This document shows, piece after piece, positions 26,667-34,254 of a stretch of 64,000 bases of DNA. Position numbers and translations under genes: made by a program. Source of the DNA: G965250275 sp965250275 (GTDB taxonomy: Bacteria; Pseudomonadota; Alphaproteobacteria; Rhodobacterales; Rhodobacteraceae). The stretch lies in assembly GCA_965250275.1 (NCBI GenBank), contig OZ252297.1, forward strand, positions 2,046,001 through 2,110,000, read 5' to 3'. The notes under the pieces were generated by a model. That model was not told the origin of the DNA and searched no databases. It worked only from the letters and a program-made list of their open reading frames with translations. Position 1 is the first letter of the stretch, and each line of letters begins with the position of its first letter.

Positions 26667-26986
26667 CGGACCTGCCGCCGAAGAAACCGGTTTTTGTGGC
26701 GCGCCAGACCTATCGGCGCAGGCGCATGATGGAAGCGGCAAGGCTGCTGCCCGTCTTGGGTGTATGCCTGCTGGCGGTACCGCTCTTGTGGCCAAATCCG
26801 GAAGCGGCAAGCGCGGATGTGCATCCCGTCCCGATGTCGCGCGCGATCCTCTACATCTTCGGGGTTTGGGCTTTGCTTATCGTGTTGGCCGCGCTGTTCG
26901 GCAGCCGGGTGCGCAAGTGGAGCCTGTCTGACTCCGAGACTGACGGTACGCAGCCAGCGGATGACGCGGATTTTGAGGCCAGGTGA
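26663..26986 (+). CDS. small two-helix membrane protein of the kinase operon
   Basis: A 107-residue protein with two hydrophobic segments (about 26-44 and 60-81). The N terminus is basic and the C terminus acidic (D/E-rich), which predicts both ends in the cytoplasm. No family was recognised. It is locked between the response regulator (ATGA overlap) and the histidine kinase (TGATG overlap), so it very likely belongs to the same signalling pathway, perhaps as a modulator or assembly partner of the transporter-like kinase. That role is inference from position. Confidence 0.8.
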   Translation: MTDLPPKKPVFVARQTYRRRRMMEAARLLPVLGVCLLAVPLLWPNPEAASADVHPVPMSRAILYIFGVWALLIVLAALFGSRVRKWSLSDSETDGTQPADDADFEAR

Positions 26987-29664
26987 TGGCGTCCATCAAT
27001 GCCCTGATTTTCGTTTGCCTGACTTACGTGGCGCTTCTGTTCGCGGTCGCCTTTGTTGCGGACCGGATGGCCCGGACGGGACGCGGGCGATGGTTGCGCT
27101 CGCCCGTGATCTACACGCTGTCCTTGTCGATCTACTGCACAGGTTGGACCTTTTACGGGGCCGTTGGCTATGCGGCGCGATCGGGGTTGGAATTTGTGAC
27201 CATCTACCTCGGTCCGACGCTGGTCATGATTGGCTGGTGGTGGGGGTTGCGCAAACTGGTGCGCATCGGGCGCAGTCAGCGGGTAACATCCATCGCTGAC
27301 CTGATTTCGTCGCGATATGGCAAATCGAACCTGCTGGCGACCGGAGTGACGATCCTCGCAGTGATCGGCGTGACCCCATACATCTCGCTACAACTGCAAT
27401 CGATCACCCTGTCCTTTGAGGTCTTTGCAGAGTTTGACCAAAGCGCAAACCCACGCCCCGGCTCGAGTGTGTTTTGGGTGGCCAGCGGTCTGGCCATTTT
27501 TGCGATCCTTTTCGGCACACGGAACCTGGACGCCAACGAACGCCACCATGGTGTGGTTATCGCAGTCGCGCTCGAGGCGGTGGTCAAGCTGGTTGCGCTG
27601 CTGGCAGTGGGCATGTTCGTCGTTTGGGGGCTGAGCGGTGGGGTGTCCGACGCAATGGCACGGATCGACGCGTCGACCATTGGACAGTGGCAGGTTGATG
27701 GCAGCCGATGGGCGGCGATCACTTTTCTGGCGGCTGCAGCGCTGATTTGTCTGCCGCGCATGTTTCAGGTCATGGTGGTAGAGAACGAAGACGAGCGCCA
27801 CCTTCGGACCGCCGCCTGGGCTTTCCCGCTTTATCTGCTCTTGATGAGCCTTTTTGTTGTGCCCATCGCTGTCGTTGGCCTCGACCTGTTGCCAGAGGGG
27901 TCCAACCCGGACCTGTTTGTCCTCACGATTCCCTTGTCCGAAGGCCGCGATGGCTTGGCCATGCTGTCCTTTCTCGGAGGGTTTTCTTCGGCAACCTCAA
28001 TGGTGATCGTGGCCGCCATGGCGCTGTCGATCATGGTATCGAACCATATTGTCATGCCGATCTGGCTGTCTTTGAAGGGCACGGGGGTTTCTGTGTCCGG
28101 CGACGTACGCCATGTCGTGCTGTTGTCGCGCAGGCTCTCCATCGCGGCAATTATTGCGCTGGGGTACTTTTACTATCACCTGTCCGGTGGCGGTGCGGCG
28201 CTTGCTTCGATCGGTCTGATCGCTTTTGCCGGAATTGCGCAGATCCTGCCGGCTCTGGTTGGCGGGCTCTATTGGCGCGGAGCGACCCGTGCCGGTGCGA
28301 TGGCGGGGCTGACCGTCGGGTTCGGCCTGTGGCTATACACGCTCATTCTGCCGGGCCTCGGCGGTGGGCTTTTTTCCGACTCGATGATGCAGTCTGGCCC
28401 CTTTGGTCTTGGATGGCTTCGGCCATACGCGCTGTTTGGGATCACAGGCCTGGACCCCATCGTGCATTCGGTGTTCTGGAGCATGATGCTCAATGTCTTG
28501 GCGTTTTGCGCGGTCTCGCTGGCCGGGTTTCCAAGCCCATTGGAGCGTCTCCAGGGGGCTCAGTTCGTCAACGTCTTTGATCATTCCGCGGAGCCACGCA
28601 GTTGGGTCGGATCCATCGCGCAATCCGAGGACCTGATGATCATGTCCCAGCGGATTCTCGGTCCCGCTGAGGCCCAGGCCCTTTTTCAGCGCGCTGCGCA
28701 TGGTCAAGGGGGGAGGGGGCATCTGCCAGAACCAACACCGGAGTTCCTGCAAATGCTGGAACGCGAGTTGGGTGGGTCCGTCGGCGCGGCCACCGCCCAT
28801 GCCATGGTTGGTCAGATCGTGGGCGGCTCTTCGGTTTCGGTCGAAGACCTGATGGCCGTTGCGAGCGAAAGTGCCCAGATGCTCGAATACTCCAACCGGC
28901 TGGAAGTTCAGTCGCAGGAGTTGACGCGCACCGCTGGCAAGCTGCGCGAGGCAAACGAGAAGCTGACCCAAATTAGTCTGCAGAAAGACGCGTTTCTCAG
29001 CCAGGTCAGCCACGAGCTGCGCACGCCGATGACCTCGATCCGGGCCTTTTCGGAGATCCTGCGCGACACCGATGGCATGGACGTCAAGGAACAGCATCAA
29101 TACGCCACGATCATCCATGACGAAGCGCTGCGGCTTACGCGCCTGCTGGACGACTTGCTGGATCTCAGTGTGCTCGAAAGCGGGCAGGTCAGCCTCAATC
29201 TGCGCAGCGGCGTGCTGTCGGATGTTCTGGATCATTCGGTCAGTACGGCCATGACCGGCGCGGGGCGGCCGCTGCAGATCTCCCGCAAACCCGAGACCGA
29301 GGGGCTGCAGATTTACTCGGACCTCGACCGGCTGGCCCAGGTCTTTATCAACCTGATCACGAACGCCCAGAAGTACTGTGATGCCGAAGAACCCAGCCTT
29401 GAGATCAAGGTGCATCATGTGGGCGGCAACCCTGTGGTGGATTTCATTGACAATGGCAGTGGTGTTCCGCCTGATGCACAGGCCTTGGTGTTCGAGAAGT
29501 TTGCCAGGGTCAGCGCGGAAAAGGCAGGTGGCGCGGGGCTGGGTCTGGCGATATGCCGCGAGATTGCAAACCGGTTGGGAGGCGATGTGACCTATCTGAC
29601 TGGGTATGGTGGCGGGGCGTTTCGGGTGACGCTGCCAACAGCGGCAGAGATGGCCGCGCAATAG
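26986..29664 (+). CDS. SSF-STAC hybrid sensor histidine kinase (CrbS-like)
   Basis: An 892-residue sensor. Residues 1 to about 500 are a sodium:solute symporter (SSF) fold with about 13 helices, including I-Y-T-L-S-L-S-I-Y-C-T-G-W-T-F-Y-G-A-V near 40. Residues ~530-640 look like the STAC linker found between transporters and two-component modules. The kinase core starts with F-L-S-Q-V-S-H-E-L-R-T-P, phospho-histidine H676; the ATPase part has N-L-I-T-N-A (N box), D-N-G-S-G-V and G-A-G-L-G-L-A-I. In Vibrio and Pseudomonas, CrbS kinases control the acetate switch, so a small carboxylate may be sensed or carried here. ATG 26986 is chosen; GTG 26983 is an alternative. Confidence 0.9.
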   Translation: MASINALIFVCLTYVALLFAVAFVADRMARTGRGRWLRSPVIYTLSLSIYCTGWTFYGAVGYAARSGLEFVTIYLGPTLVMIGWWWGLRKLVRIGRSQRVTSIADLISSRYGKSNLLATGVTILAVIGVTPYISLQLQSITLSFEVFAEFDQSANPRPGSSVFWVASGLAIFAILFGTRNLDANERHHGVVIAVALEAVVKLVALLAVGMFVVWGLSGGVSDAMARIDASTIGQWQVDGSRWAAITFLAAAALICLPRMFQVMVVENEDERHLRTAAWAFPLYLLLMSLFVVPIAVVGLDLLPEGSNPDLFVLTIPLSEGRDGLAMLSFLGGFSSATSMVIVAAMALSIMVSNHIVMPIWLSLKGTGVSVSGDVRHVVLLSRRLSIAAIIALGYFYYHLSGGGAALASIGLIAFAGIAQILPALVGGLYWRGATRAGAMAGLTVGFGLWLYTLILPGLGGGLFSDSMMQSGPFGLGWLRPYALFGITGLDPIVHSVFWSMMLNVLAFCAVSLAGFPSPLERLQGAQFVNVFDHSAEPRSWVGSIAQSEDLMIMSQRILGPAEAQALFQRAAHGQGGRGHLPEPTPEFLQMLERELGGSVGAATAHAMVGQIVGGSSVSVEDLMAVASESAQMLEYSNRLEVQSQELTRTAGKLREANEKLTQISLQKDAFLSQVSHELRTPMTSIRAFSEILRDTDGMDVKEQHQYATIIHDEALRLTRLLDDLLDLSVLESGQVSLNLRSGVLSDVLDHSVSTAMTGAGRPLQISRKPETEGLQIYSDLDRLAQVFINLITNAQKYCDAEEPSLEIKVHHVGGNPVVDFIDNGSGVPPDAQALVFEKFARVSAEKAGGAGLGLAICREIANRLGGDVTYLTGYGGGAFRVTLPTAAEMAAQ

Positions 29665-29741
29665 AGACCGCCGAAAGACTTAGGTAACCATCGCCAGCTA
29701 GTGTTGCGCGTATCTCTTGCCGCTGCGACAGGTGGGCTGCC

Positions 29742-30848
29742 ATGGACTCCAACGGAAAAACAAATGCTTTGCAGCGCAAGCTGGCGGGGTCTGGCGCAGG
29801 CGCTCAGAGCGCGGACCGCTCGGCACTCAGGGCACTGCGATTGTCACTGGCGCGATCCGCGACAAATCTGTTCGATCTGCCACTCGCAGTGATCGGGGCG
29901 AGCCAGAAACGTGGCAACGTAGATGGCCTTTCCGAATGGCTTCCCGACGATTGTCTGCTGATCTATCTGGATGGCCCTGACGGCGCCGTTGGGGCAGCTG
30001 CACTTGATGGGGCTTTGGTGGAGGCGCTGATACAGGCCCAGACCATGGGCGAGGTGTCGGCGCAAAGTGGGCCCAAACGCGCGTTTACCGAAACCGATGC
30101 GGCGATGGCTGCGCCACTGCTGGACTCGATGCTGAATGAAGCTGCCGAACTGGCCCAGATCCCGGCCGACCAGGACTGTTTGCAGGGGTTCCGGTTCGGC
30201 GCGCGGGCCGAAGATCGACGCAGCCTGCTGCTGGGGCTGCAGGCTGACCGTTACCGTGGTTTTGACCTGTCGCTCGACATCGCCGCCGGTTTACGCAAAG
30301 GGCGTATGGTTTTGGTGTTGCCCGACACGCCGGTCGTACGAGACCAGTCACCAGATACTGCGAAACACGAGGACGGATCGTTTGGTGCAGCGTTGCTACA
30401 GGTCCCGGCAGAGCTGAATGTTGTCCTTGGTCGCTTGCAACTGTCACTTTCCGAGCTTTCGGCGATGCAGCCCGGGGACCGGCTGACGCTGAAGCCCAAA
30501 CGGCTGGATCAGGTGGAACTTGTCTCCGTCACCGGGGACGTGATCGCGCTGTGTCACCTTGGGCAGGCCGCGGGCGCGCGGGCGGTGCGCATCAACGAAC
30601 GACTTCCGGCGTTGCCCGCGGCAGGAGCCCAAAACGAGGCCCCTGCGGATATGGCCGAGTTTGCGCCGCATACCCACGTTCAAACGGATGCGGTGATCGA
30701 TGCAGATGCGCTTGACGAGATTGAGGCGCCGCAGGAAGAGCCCGACAATTCGGATTTGCTGGATCTGAGCCCGGACGAAGCAGCGCTTGAGATCACCCAG
30801 CTTGCCGGACTGCCCGCCCAAAGCGCCATCGCCGAGGACTCGCGATAG
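29742..30848 (+). CDS. FliM/FliN-family (SpoA domain) protein
   Basis: A 368-residue protein. The C-terminal third holds a SpoA/surface-presentation domain (about 215-290: V-V-L-G-R-L-Q-L-S-L-S-E-L, then L-Q-P-G-D-R-L-T-L-type residues and L-C-H-L-G-Q-A). The N-terminal part resembles a diverged FliM middle domain (R-A-L-R-L-S-L-A-R-S-A-T-N-L-F-D-L-P). No CheY-binding E-I-D-x-L peptide is evident at the N terminus. An acidic tail follows the SpoA domain. It sits 77 bp after the kinase gene in the same direction, away from any flagellar cluster in view. It may be the organism's flagellar C-ring protein or a non-flagellar relative. The start has AGGTGG upstream. Confidence 0.75.
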   Translation: MDSNGKTNALQRKLAGSGAGAQSADRSALRALRLSLARSATNLFDLPLAVIGASQKRGNVDGLSEWLPDDCLLIYLDGPDGAVGAAALDGALVEALIQAQTMGEVSAQSGPKRAFTETDAAMAAPLLDSMLNEAAELAQIPADQDCLQGFRFGARAEDRRSLLLGLQADRYRGFDLSLDIAAGLRKGRMVLVLPDTPVVRDQSPDTAKHEDGSFGAALLQVPAELNVVLGRLQLSLSELSAMQPGDRLTLKPKRLDQVELVSVTGDVIALCHLGQAAGARAVRINERLPALPAAGAQNEAPADMAEFAPHTHVQTDAVIDADALDEIEAPQEEPDNSDLLDLSPDEAALEITQLAGLPAQSAIAEDSR

Positions 30849-30856
30849 TCGCTGTC

Positions 30857-31288
30857 TCAGACAGAGCTTTGCGCCAACTGGACCAGCGTGGGGCGCAACC
30901 CCTCAAGCGCATATCCGGCTTCGGAAGTGCGGCTGAGAATCTCATCTGTGGACATGTTTCCAGCTTCCCCCAGCGCCCAGACCACCGAGCATCGCGTCCC
31001 TGAGGCGCAATAGGCCAGAACGGGTCCGTCCGCCTCTTCCGCCATCTGACGTTGCAGGGCCACGTTTTCCGGGGTCATTGTCTGGTGCGTCAGTTCCAGA
31101 CACTTGAACTCTAGGCCCGCGGCTTCTGCAGCGGCGCGGATGGCGGCGGCCTGATGACTGGGCGGCACCTCGGCATCAGGGCGATTGCAAATCACCCTCA
31201 CAATGCCGGCCTCCGCGATTGCAGGCAAATCCTCCGGAGAAATCTGCGGAGAAACAGCGTAGCCGGGGGTGAGTTGGCGTATATCCAT
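30857..31288 (-). CDS. DUF442/TIGR01244 sulfur-transferase-like phosphatase-fold protein
   Basis: A 143-residue protein matching the N-terminal half of Blh, the beta-lactamase-hydrolase-like protein of sulfide-responsive operons. Its fold is that of dual-specificity phosphatases: I-C-N-R-P-D-A-E lies near 33, and the signature loop Y-C-A-S-G-T-R-C-S (C-x5-R) with the nucleophilic cysteine is near 95. TIGR01244 members are taken to be sulfur transferases. Two adjacent ATGs occur (31286-31288 and 31289-31291); the inner one has better spacing from AGGAGA. It is last in an operon with two YeeE-type transporters and the metallo-hydrolase that supplies the other half of Blh. Confidence 0.88.
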   Translation of the reverse strand: MDIRQLTPGYAVSPQISPEDLPAIAEAGIVRVICNRPDAEVPPSHQAAAIRAAAEAAGLEFKCLELTHQTMTPENVALQRQMAEEADGPVLAYCASGTRCSVVWALGEAGNMSTDEILSRTSEAGYALEGLRPTLVQLAQSSV

Positions 31289-31298
31289 CATGTGTCTC

Positions 31299-31730
31299 CT
31301 ATGCCGATGCGGCAAGCCGGTCCAGCCGCGCGCCGACCATGGGCGCAGCCCCCATTCCCAGCAGCATTGCGGCGACAAACACCAGTCCGCCGGCGCCACC
31401 ATAACTCAGTGAGGCGATGGCTGGCCCGGGACACAACCCGGCAAGCCCCCACCCCATGCCGAACAAGACCGATCCCGTGACCAGTCTGTGGTCAATCATC
31501 GGATCCACAGGCGTGGGAAAGTCGCCGCCCGCCAAAGGATGGCGACCATTGGTCAGGCGCCAGGCAAAAAACATCGGGACAATCGCACCGCCCATCACAA
31601 AAGCCAATGTCGGATCCCAGTTGCCAAACACGTCCAGCCAACCCTGCACCTTCCGCGTGTCGGTCATGCCCGAAAGATAGAGGCCGGCCCCAAAGAGCCC
31701 GCCGGACAGCAGCGCCAAAAGAACCCGCAT
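31299..31730 (-). CDS. YeeE/YedE-family transporter subunit (DUF6691 type)
   Basis: A 143-residue membrane protein with four predicted helices. It contains G-L-Y-L-S-G-M near residue 18 and G-W-G-L-A-G-L-C-P-G-P-A-I near 96; the cysteine in the latter is conserved in the YeeE/YedE family and thought to handle sulfur compounds during transport. It forms a half-size pair with the preceding gene (TGATG overlap at 31728-31732). The pair probably moves thiosulfate, sulfide or a similar sulfur species, as known or proposed for relatives (TsuA/YeeE, PmpAB). Direction and substrate are not shown. Confidence 0.88.
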   Translation of the reverse strand: MRVLLALLSGGLFGAGLYLSGMTDTRKVQGWLDVFGNWDPTLAFVMGGAIVPMFFAWRLTNGRHPLAGGDFPTPVDPMIDHRLVTGSVLFGMGWGLAGLCPGPAIASLSYGGAGGLVFVAAMLLGMGAAPMVGARLDRLAASA

Positions 31731-32158
31731 CAGATCACCCCCGCAAAGTGGCGCAGTATGGCCAGAAAGAGCCCGCCTGCGAGGATGTAAAACACGGTCG
31801 CCACAATGCCCCGCAGGGACAGGCGGGAAATCCCGCACACGCCGTGACCGGATGTGCAACCGTTGGCGATGCGCGTGCCCACGCCGACCAGCAGACCCGC
31901 AGCAATCACAACAAGCCAGTTCTGGGTCAGATGAGTGGTGATGTCGGACCCGGAGATCAACAGGATCAGCGCGGGCACGCCGAACACACCGGCCAGAAAG
32001 GCCAGCCGCTCGGCGGCGTTGCTGCGCCCGCTACCGTCCACCAATCCGCCGATGATACCGCTGGCGCCCATCACGCGGCCGTTCCCGAGCAAGTACACGG
32101 CCGCGCCAAGTCCAATCAGCCCGCCACCGGCAAGGCCCCAGATCCAGTCCTGTTCCAT
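31730..32158 (-). CDS. YeeE/YedE-family transporter subunit
   Basis: A 142-residue half-size YeeE/YedE protein with four predicted helices. The diagnostic motif N-G-C-T-S-G-H-G-V-C-G-I-S-R-L-S is near residues 98-113, with two cysteines. It partners the downstream DUF6691-type half; together they equal one full-length YeeE. It follows the metallo-hydrolase gene by 13 bp, placing it within the reactive-sulfur operon. Confidence 0.88.
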   Translation of the reverse strand: MEQDWIWGLAGGGLIGLGAAVYLLGNGRVMGASGIIGGLVDGSGRSNAAERLAFLAGVFGVPALILLISGSDITTHLTQNWLVVIAAGLLVGVGTRIANGCTSGHGVCGISRLSLRGIVATVFYILAGGLFLAILRHFAGVI

Positions 32159-32171
32159 GATCCGCCCTCTA

Positions 32172-33023
32172 TCAGAGTTTGTTCACTGGCAGTTTCAGCA
32201 TCACATCGCCCTGATCGTCCGGGGGCGGCATCTGCCCGGCACGCATGTTGACCTGCAGCGAAGGCAGGATCAGTCGCGGCATGGCCAGCGTTGCATCGCG
32301 CGCGTCGCGCATCTCGGTGAATTCTTCGATGCTCCGGCCCTGTCCGATGTGAATGTTGAGGGCCTTCTGCTCGCCCACGGTGGTTTCCCACGCGTACTCA
32401 TCCCGGCCAGGCGCCTTGTAGTCGTGGCCGACGAAAATCCGGGTGTCGTCCGGCAGCGAAAGGATCTTTTGAATGGACTGATAGAGATCACTGGAGGAGC
32501 CACCCGGGAAGTCACAACGCGCAGTCCCGAAGTCCGGCATGAACAGCGTGTCGCCGACAAATGCCGCGTTTCCGATCACATAGGTCAGGCAGGCGGGCGT
32601 ATGGCCCGGCGTGTGCAGCACGTCCCCGCGCAATTGCCCGATATGAAAGCTGTCGCCTTCCTGGAACAGCGCATCGAACTGGCTGCCGTCCCGCTGAAAC
32701 TCCGTGCCTTCGTTGAAGACTTTGCCGAACGTATTCTGCACAACGGTGATCTGGTGCCCGATGCCGATTTTGCCGCCCAGCTTCTCTTGCAGATAGGGCG
32801 CCGCCGACAGGTGATCTGCGTGCACGTGACTTTCCAGGATCCATTCGGGCTTGAGCCCTTCGGATTGGACATAGTCGACAATGGCGTCTGCAGAGGCCGT
32901 GCTGGTGCGCCCGGACGCGTGGTCAAAATCCAGCACGCTGTCCACGATGGCACAAGCATGGCCCTCGGGTTCACGAACGACGTAGGACACGGTGTTCGTG
33001 GCTTCATCAAAGAAGGCTTTCAC
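32172..33023 (-). CDS. MBL-fold hydrolase, Blh/persulfide-dioxygenase-like
   Basis: A 283-residue metallo-beta-lactamase-fold enzyme. The metal motif is S-H-V-H-A-D-H (near 65-71), followed by H-T-P-G-H-T-P near 138, F-V-G-D-T-L-F near 155 and V-G-H-D-Y near 199, supplying the usual His/Asp ligands. The family includes ETHE1-type persulfide dioxygenases and the C-terminal half of Blh. With the YeeE pair and DUF442 protein downstream in one operon, it likely oxidises persulfides formed from sulfide. It differs from Blh in that the DUF442 part is a separate gene. No BigR/SqrR-type repressor gene adjoins it. Confidence 0.9.
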   Translation of the reverse strand: MKAFFDEATNTVSYVVREPEGHACAIVDSVLDFDHASGRTSTASADAIVDYVQSEGLKPEWILESHVHADHLSAAPYLQEKLGGKIGIGHQITVVQNTFGKVFNEGTEFQRDGSQFDALFQEGDSFHIGQLRGDVLHTPGHTPACLTYVIGNAAFVGDTLFMPDFGTARCDFPGGSSSDLYQSIQKILSLPDDTRIFVGHDYKAPGRDEYAWETTVGEQKALNIHIGQGRSIEEFTEMRDARDATLAMPRLILPSLQVNMRAGQMPPPDDQGDVMLKLPVNKL

Positions 33024-33105
33024 AAAAGGTTCGATGGTGCTCTCCTCTCACTTCCGGTGAACATATATTAAAAACGGCATGTGTTTCAACTCTATTTCAC
33101 CGACT

Positions 33106-33119
33106 TTGCACTGGATCAA
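33106..33119. promoter_or_regulatory. weak FNR/Dnr-like half-conserved box
   Basis: TTGCA-CTGG-ATCAA has a perfect right half and a 3/5 left half of the FNR-family site TTGAT-N4-ATCAA. It lies in the 280-bp gap between the sulfur operon and the small gene at 33304, 83 bp upstream of the hydrolase ATG. The remaining gap has an A+T-rich stretch (33058-33075), likely the operon promoter, and no other gene. Confidence 0.25.
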
Positions 33120-33303
33120 AGTGGCGCAGATCGTTTGGCTTTAGCATAGGATAGAAGCACCTGATCACGAGGTGCACAATTGTCGGGCAGAAACCCGCCG
33201 AATTTTGTGACCAAGGGGTGCGATTCCCGAAACTGTACTTATCTCTGTCATGCAACCATGAGACTATCGTTTCAGAAATCTGACACCAAGAGGGGGAACC
33301 GCT

Positions 33304-33519
33304 ATGTACCAAGTTGATCTTACGGCCTCTGCTGCCCAGATCGAAGCCAAGATTGCTCAGGCCGGCCCATGTGGCCGAACTCAATACCAGCCTGAGTTGA
33401 ACCGGATCGTACAACGTATGCGGGCAAGCGGTGTGCATGTACCGCCTCGTCTGCGCAAGCTGGACATGGTGCTGACCGAAGAGGCGATTGAGGACATGTT
33501 CGACAACATGCCCGTCTGA
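33304..33519 (+). CDS. small hypothetical protein, 71 residues
   Basis: A 71-residue, mostly helical, soluble protein with a strong ribosome site (GAGGGGG) eight bases before the ATG and normal codon use, so it is probably real. There is no signal, membrane helix or recognisable motif. A single cysteine is in A-G-P-C-G-R. The C-terminal half (V-P-P-R-L-R-K-L-D onwards) is amphipathic and ends in an acidic E-D-M-F-D-N-M. It stands alone between the sulfur operon and a convergent small membrane protein gene. Function unknown. Confidence 0.6.
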   Translation: MYQVDLTASAAQIEAKIAQAGPCGRTQYQPELNRIVQRMRASGVHVPPRLRKLDMVLTEEAIEDMFDNMPV

Positions 33520-33531
33520 GGGGCGTTTGCG

Positions 33532-33750
33532 TTAGGTCAGCAAGATTCCGATTGCCACCAACATCAGACCCATAACGGACAGCAGAAGCGCTCCGAGGTT
33601 GATCGGCAGCACGCTTTGAAGAACACCGCGCAGCGCCGCGTCATCCAGACCGGCGCGGCGCGCACGCATCACGCGGACGATGCACCATAGCAGCAAGGCC
33701 AGCCCCACAACGGACATCGCCGCGCCCAGCCAAATCAGAATCTCAAGCAT
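33532..33750 (-). CDS. small two-helix membrane protein, 72 residues
   Basis: A 72-residue protein with two clear membrane helices (about 3-25 and 50-70), joined by a basic cytoplasmic loop R-V-M-R-A-R-R-A-G. The ribosome site is weak. The hydrophobic pattern and even codon use support a real gene; no family was recognised. It converges with the small gene at 33304 and diverges from gapR. Confidence 0.55.
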   Translation of the reverse strand: MLEILIWLGAAMSVVGLALLLWCIVRVMRARRAGLDDAALRGVLQSVLPINLGALLLSVMGLMLVAIGILLT

Positions 33751-33955
33751 AACACTGCATCCCTTGGGTCGCTCTGCGCCTACCGGATTGAACGGTGCGC
33801 ATCAAGCGATGGCGCCGGGCGGCGGCATGTCAGGCCCTTCGATCGGGTCGTGTCTGCTCGAGAAGGGCAGGCTGATGCAATTCATCGCTTGCGGCGGCAC
33901 GATCAGCGGCGTATCCCGCGCAACGATCCAGTTTTTGCCGCCACGGAGCCCCGCC

Positions 33956-34213
33956 ATGACCGACACATCCACTGACGCAACCTATCGTGTGACCGCTGAC
34001 GAGTTGCGGTCGTTCATTGAGCGGGTGGAGCGGCTGGAGGCTGAGAAAAAGGACCTGGCTGATCAGCAAAAGGAAGTGATGGCCGAGGCCAAAGCCCGTG
34101 GCTATGACACCAAGGTGATGCGAAAGGTCATTGCGCTGCGCAAGCGCGACAAGGACGACATCGCCGAAGAAGAGGCGGTTCTGGAAATGTACAAAGAAGC
34201 GCTGGGCATGTAA
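33956..34213 (+). CDS. gapR: GapR-type nucleoid-associated protein (DUF2312)
   Basis: An 85-residue DUF2312 protein. In Caulobacter, GapR binds overtwisted A+T-rich DNA ahead of replication forks and helps topoisomerases. The conserved run is present: R-S-F-I-E-R-V-E-R-L-E-x-E-K-K near residues 18-32, then E-A-K-A-R-G-Y-D-T-K-V-M-R-K-V-I and L-R-K-R-D. Highly charged helices form the coiled-coil clamp. The ATG at 33956 fits the family; the reading frame continues upstream without a sensible start. It is convergent with modC. Confidence 0.93.
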   Translation: MTDTSTDATYRVTADELRSFIERVERLEAEKKDLADQQKEVMAEAKARGYDTKVMRKVIALRKRDKDDIAEEEAVLEMYKEALGM

Positions 34214-34254
34214 GCGGAACCGGTTCGGGCTGACGCTGTTGCACTCGAACGAAC

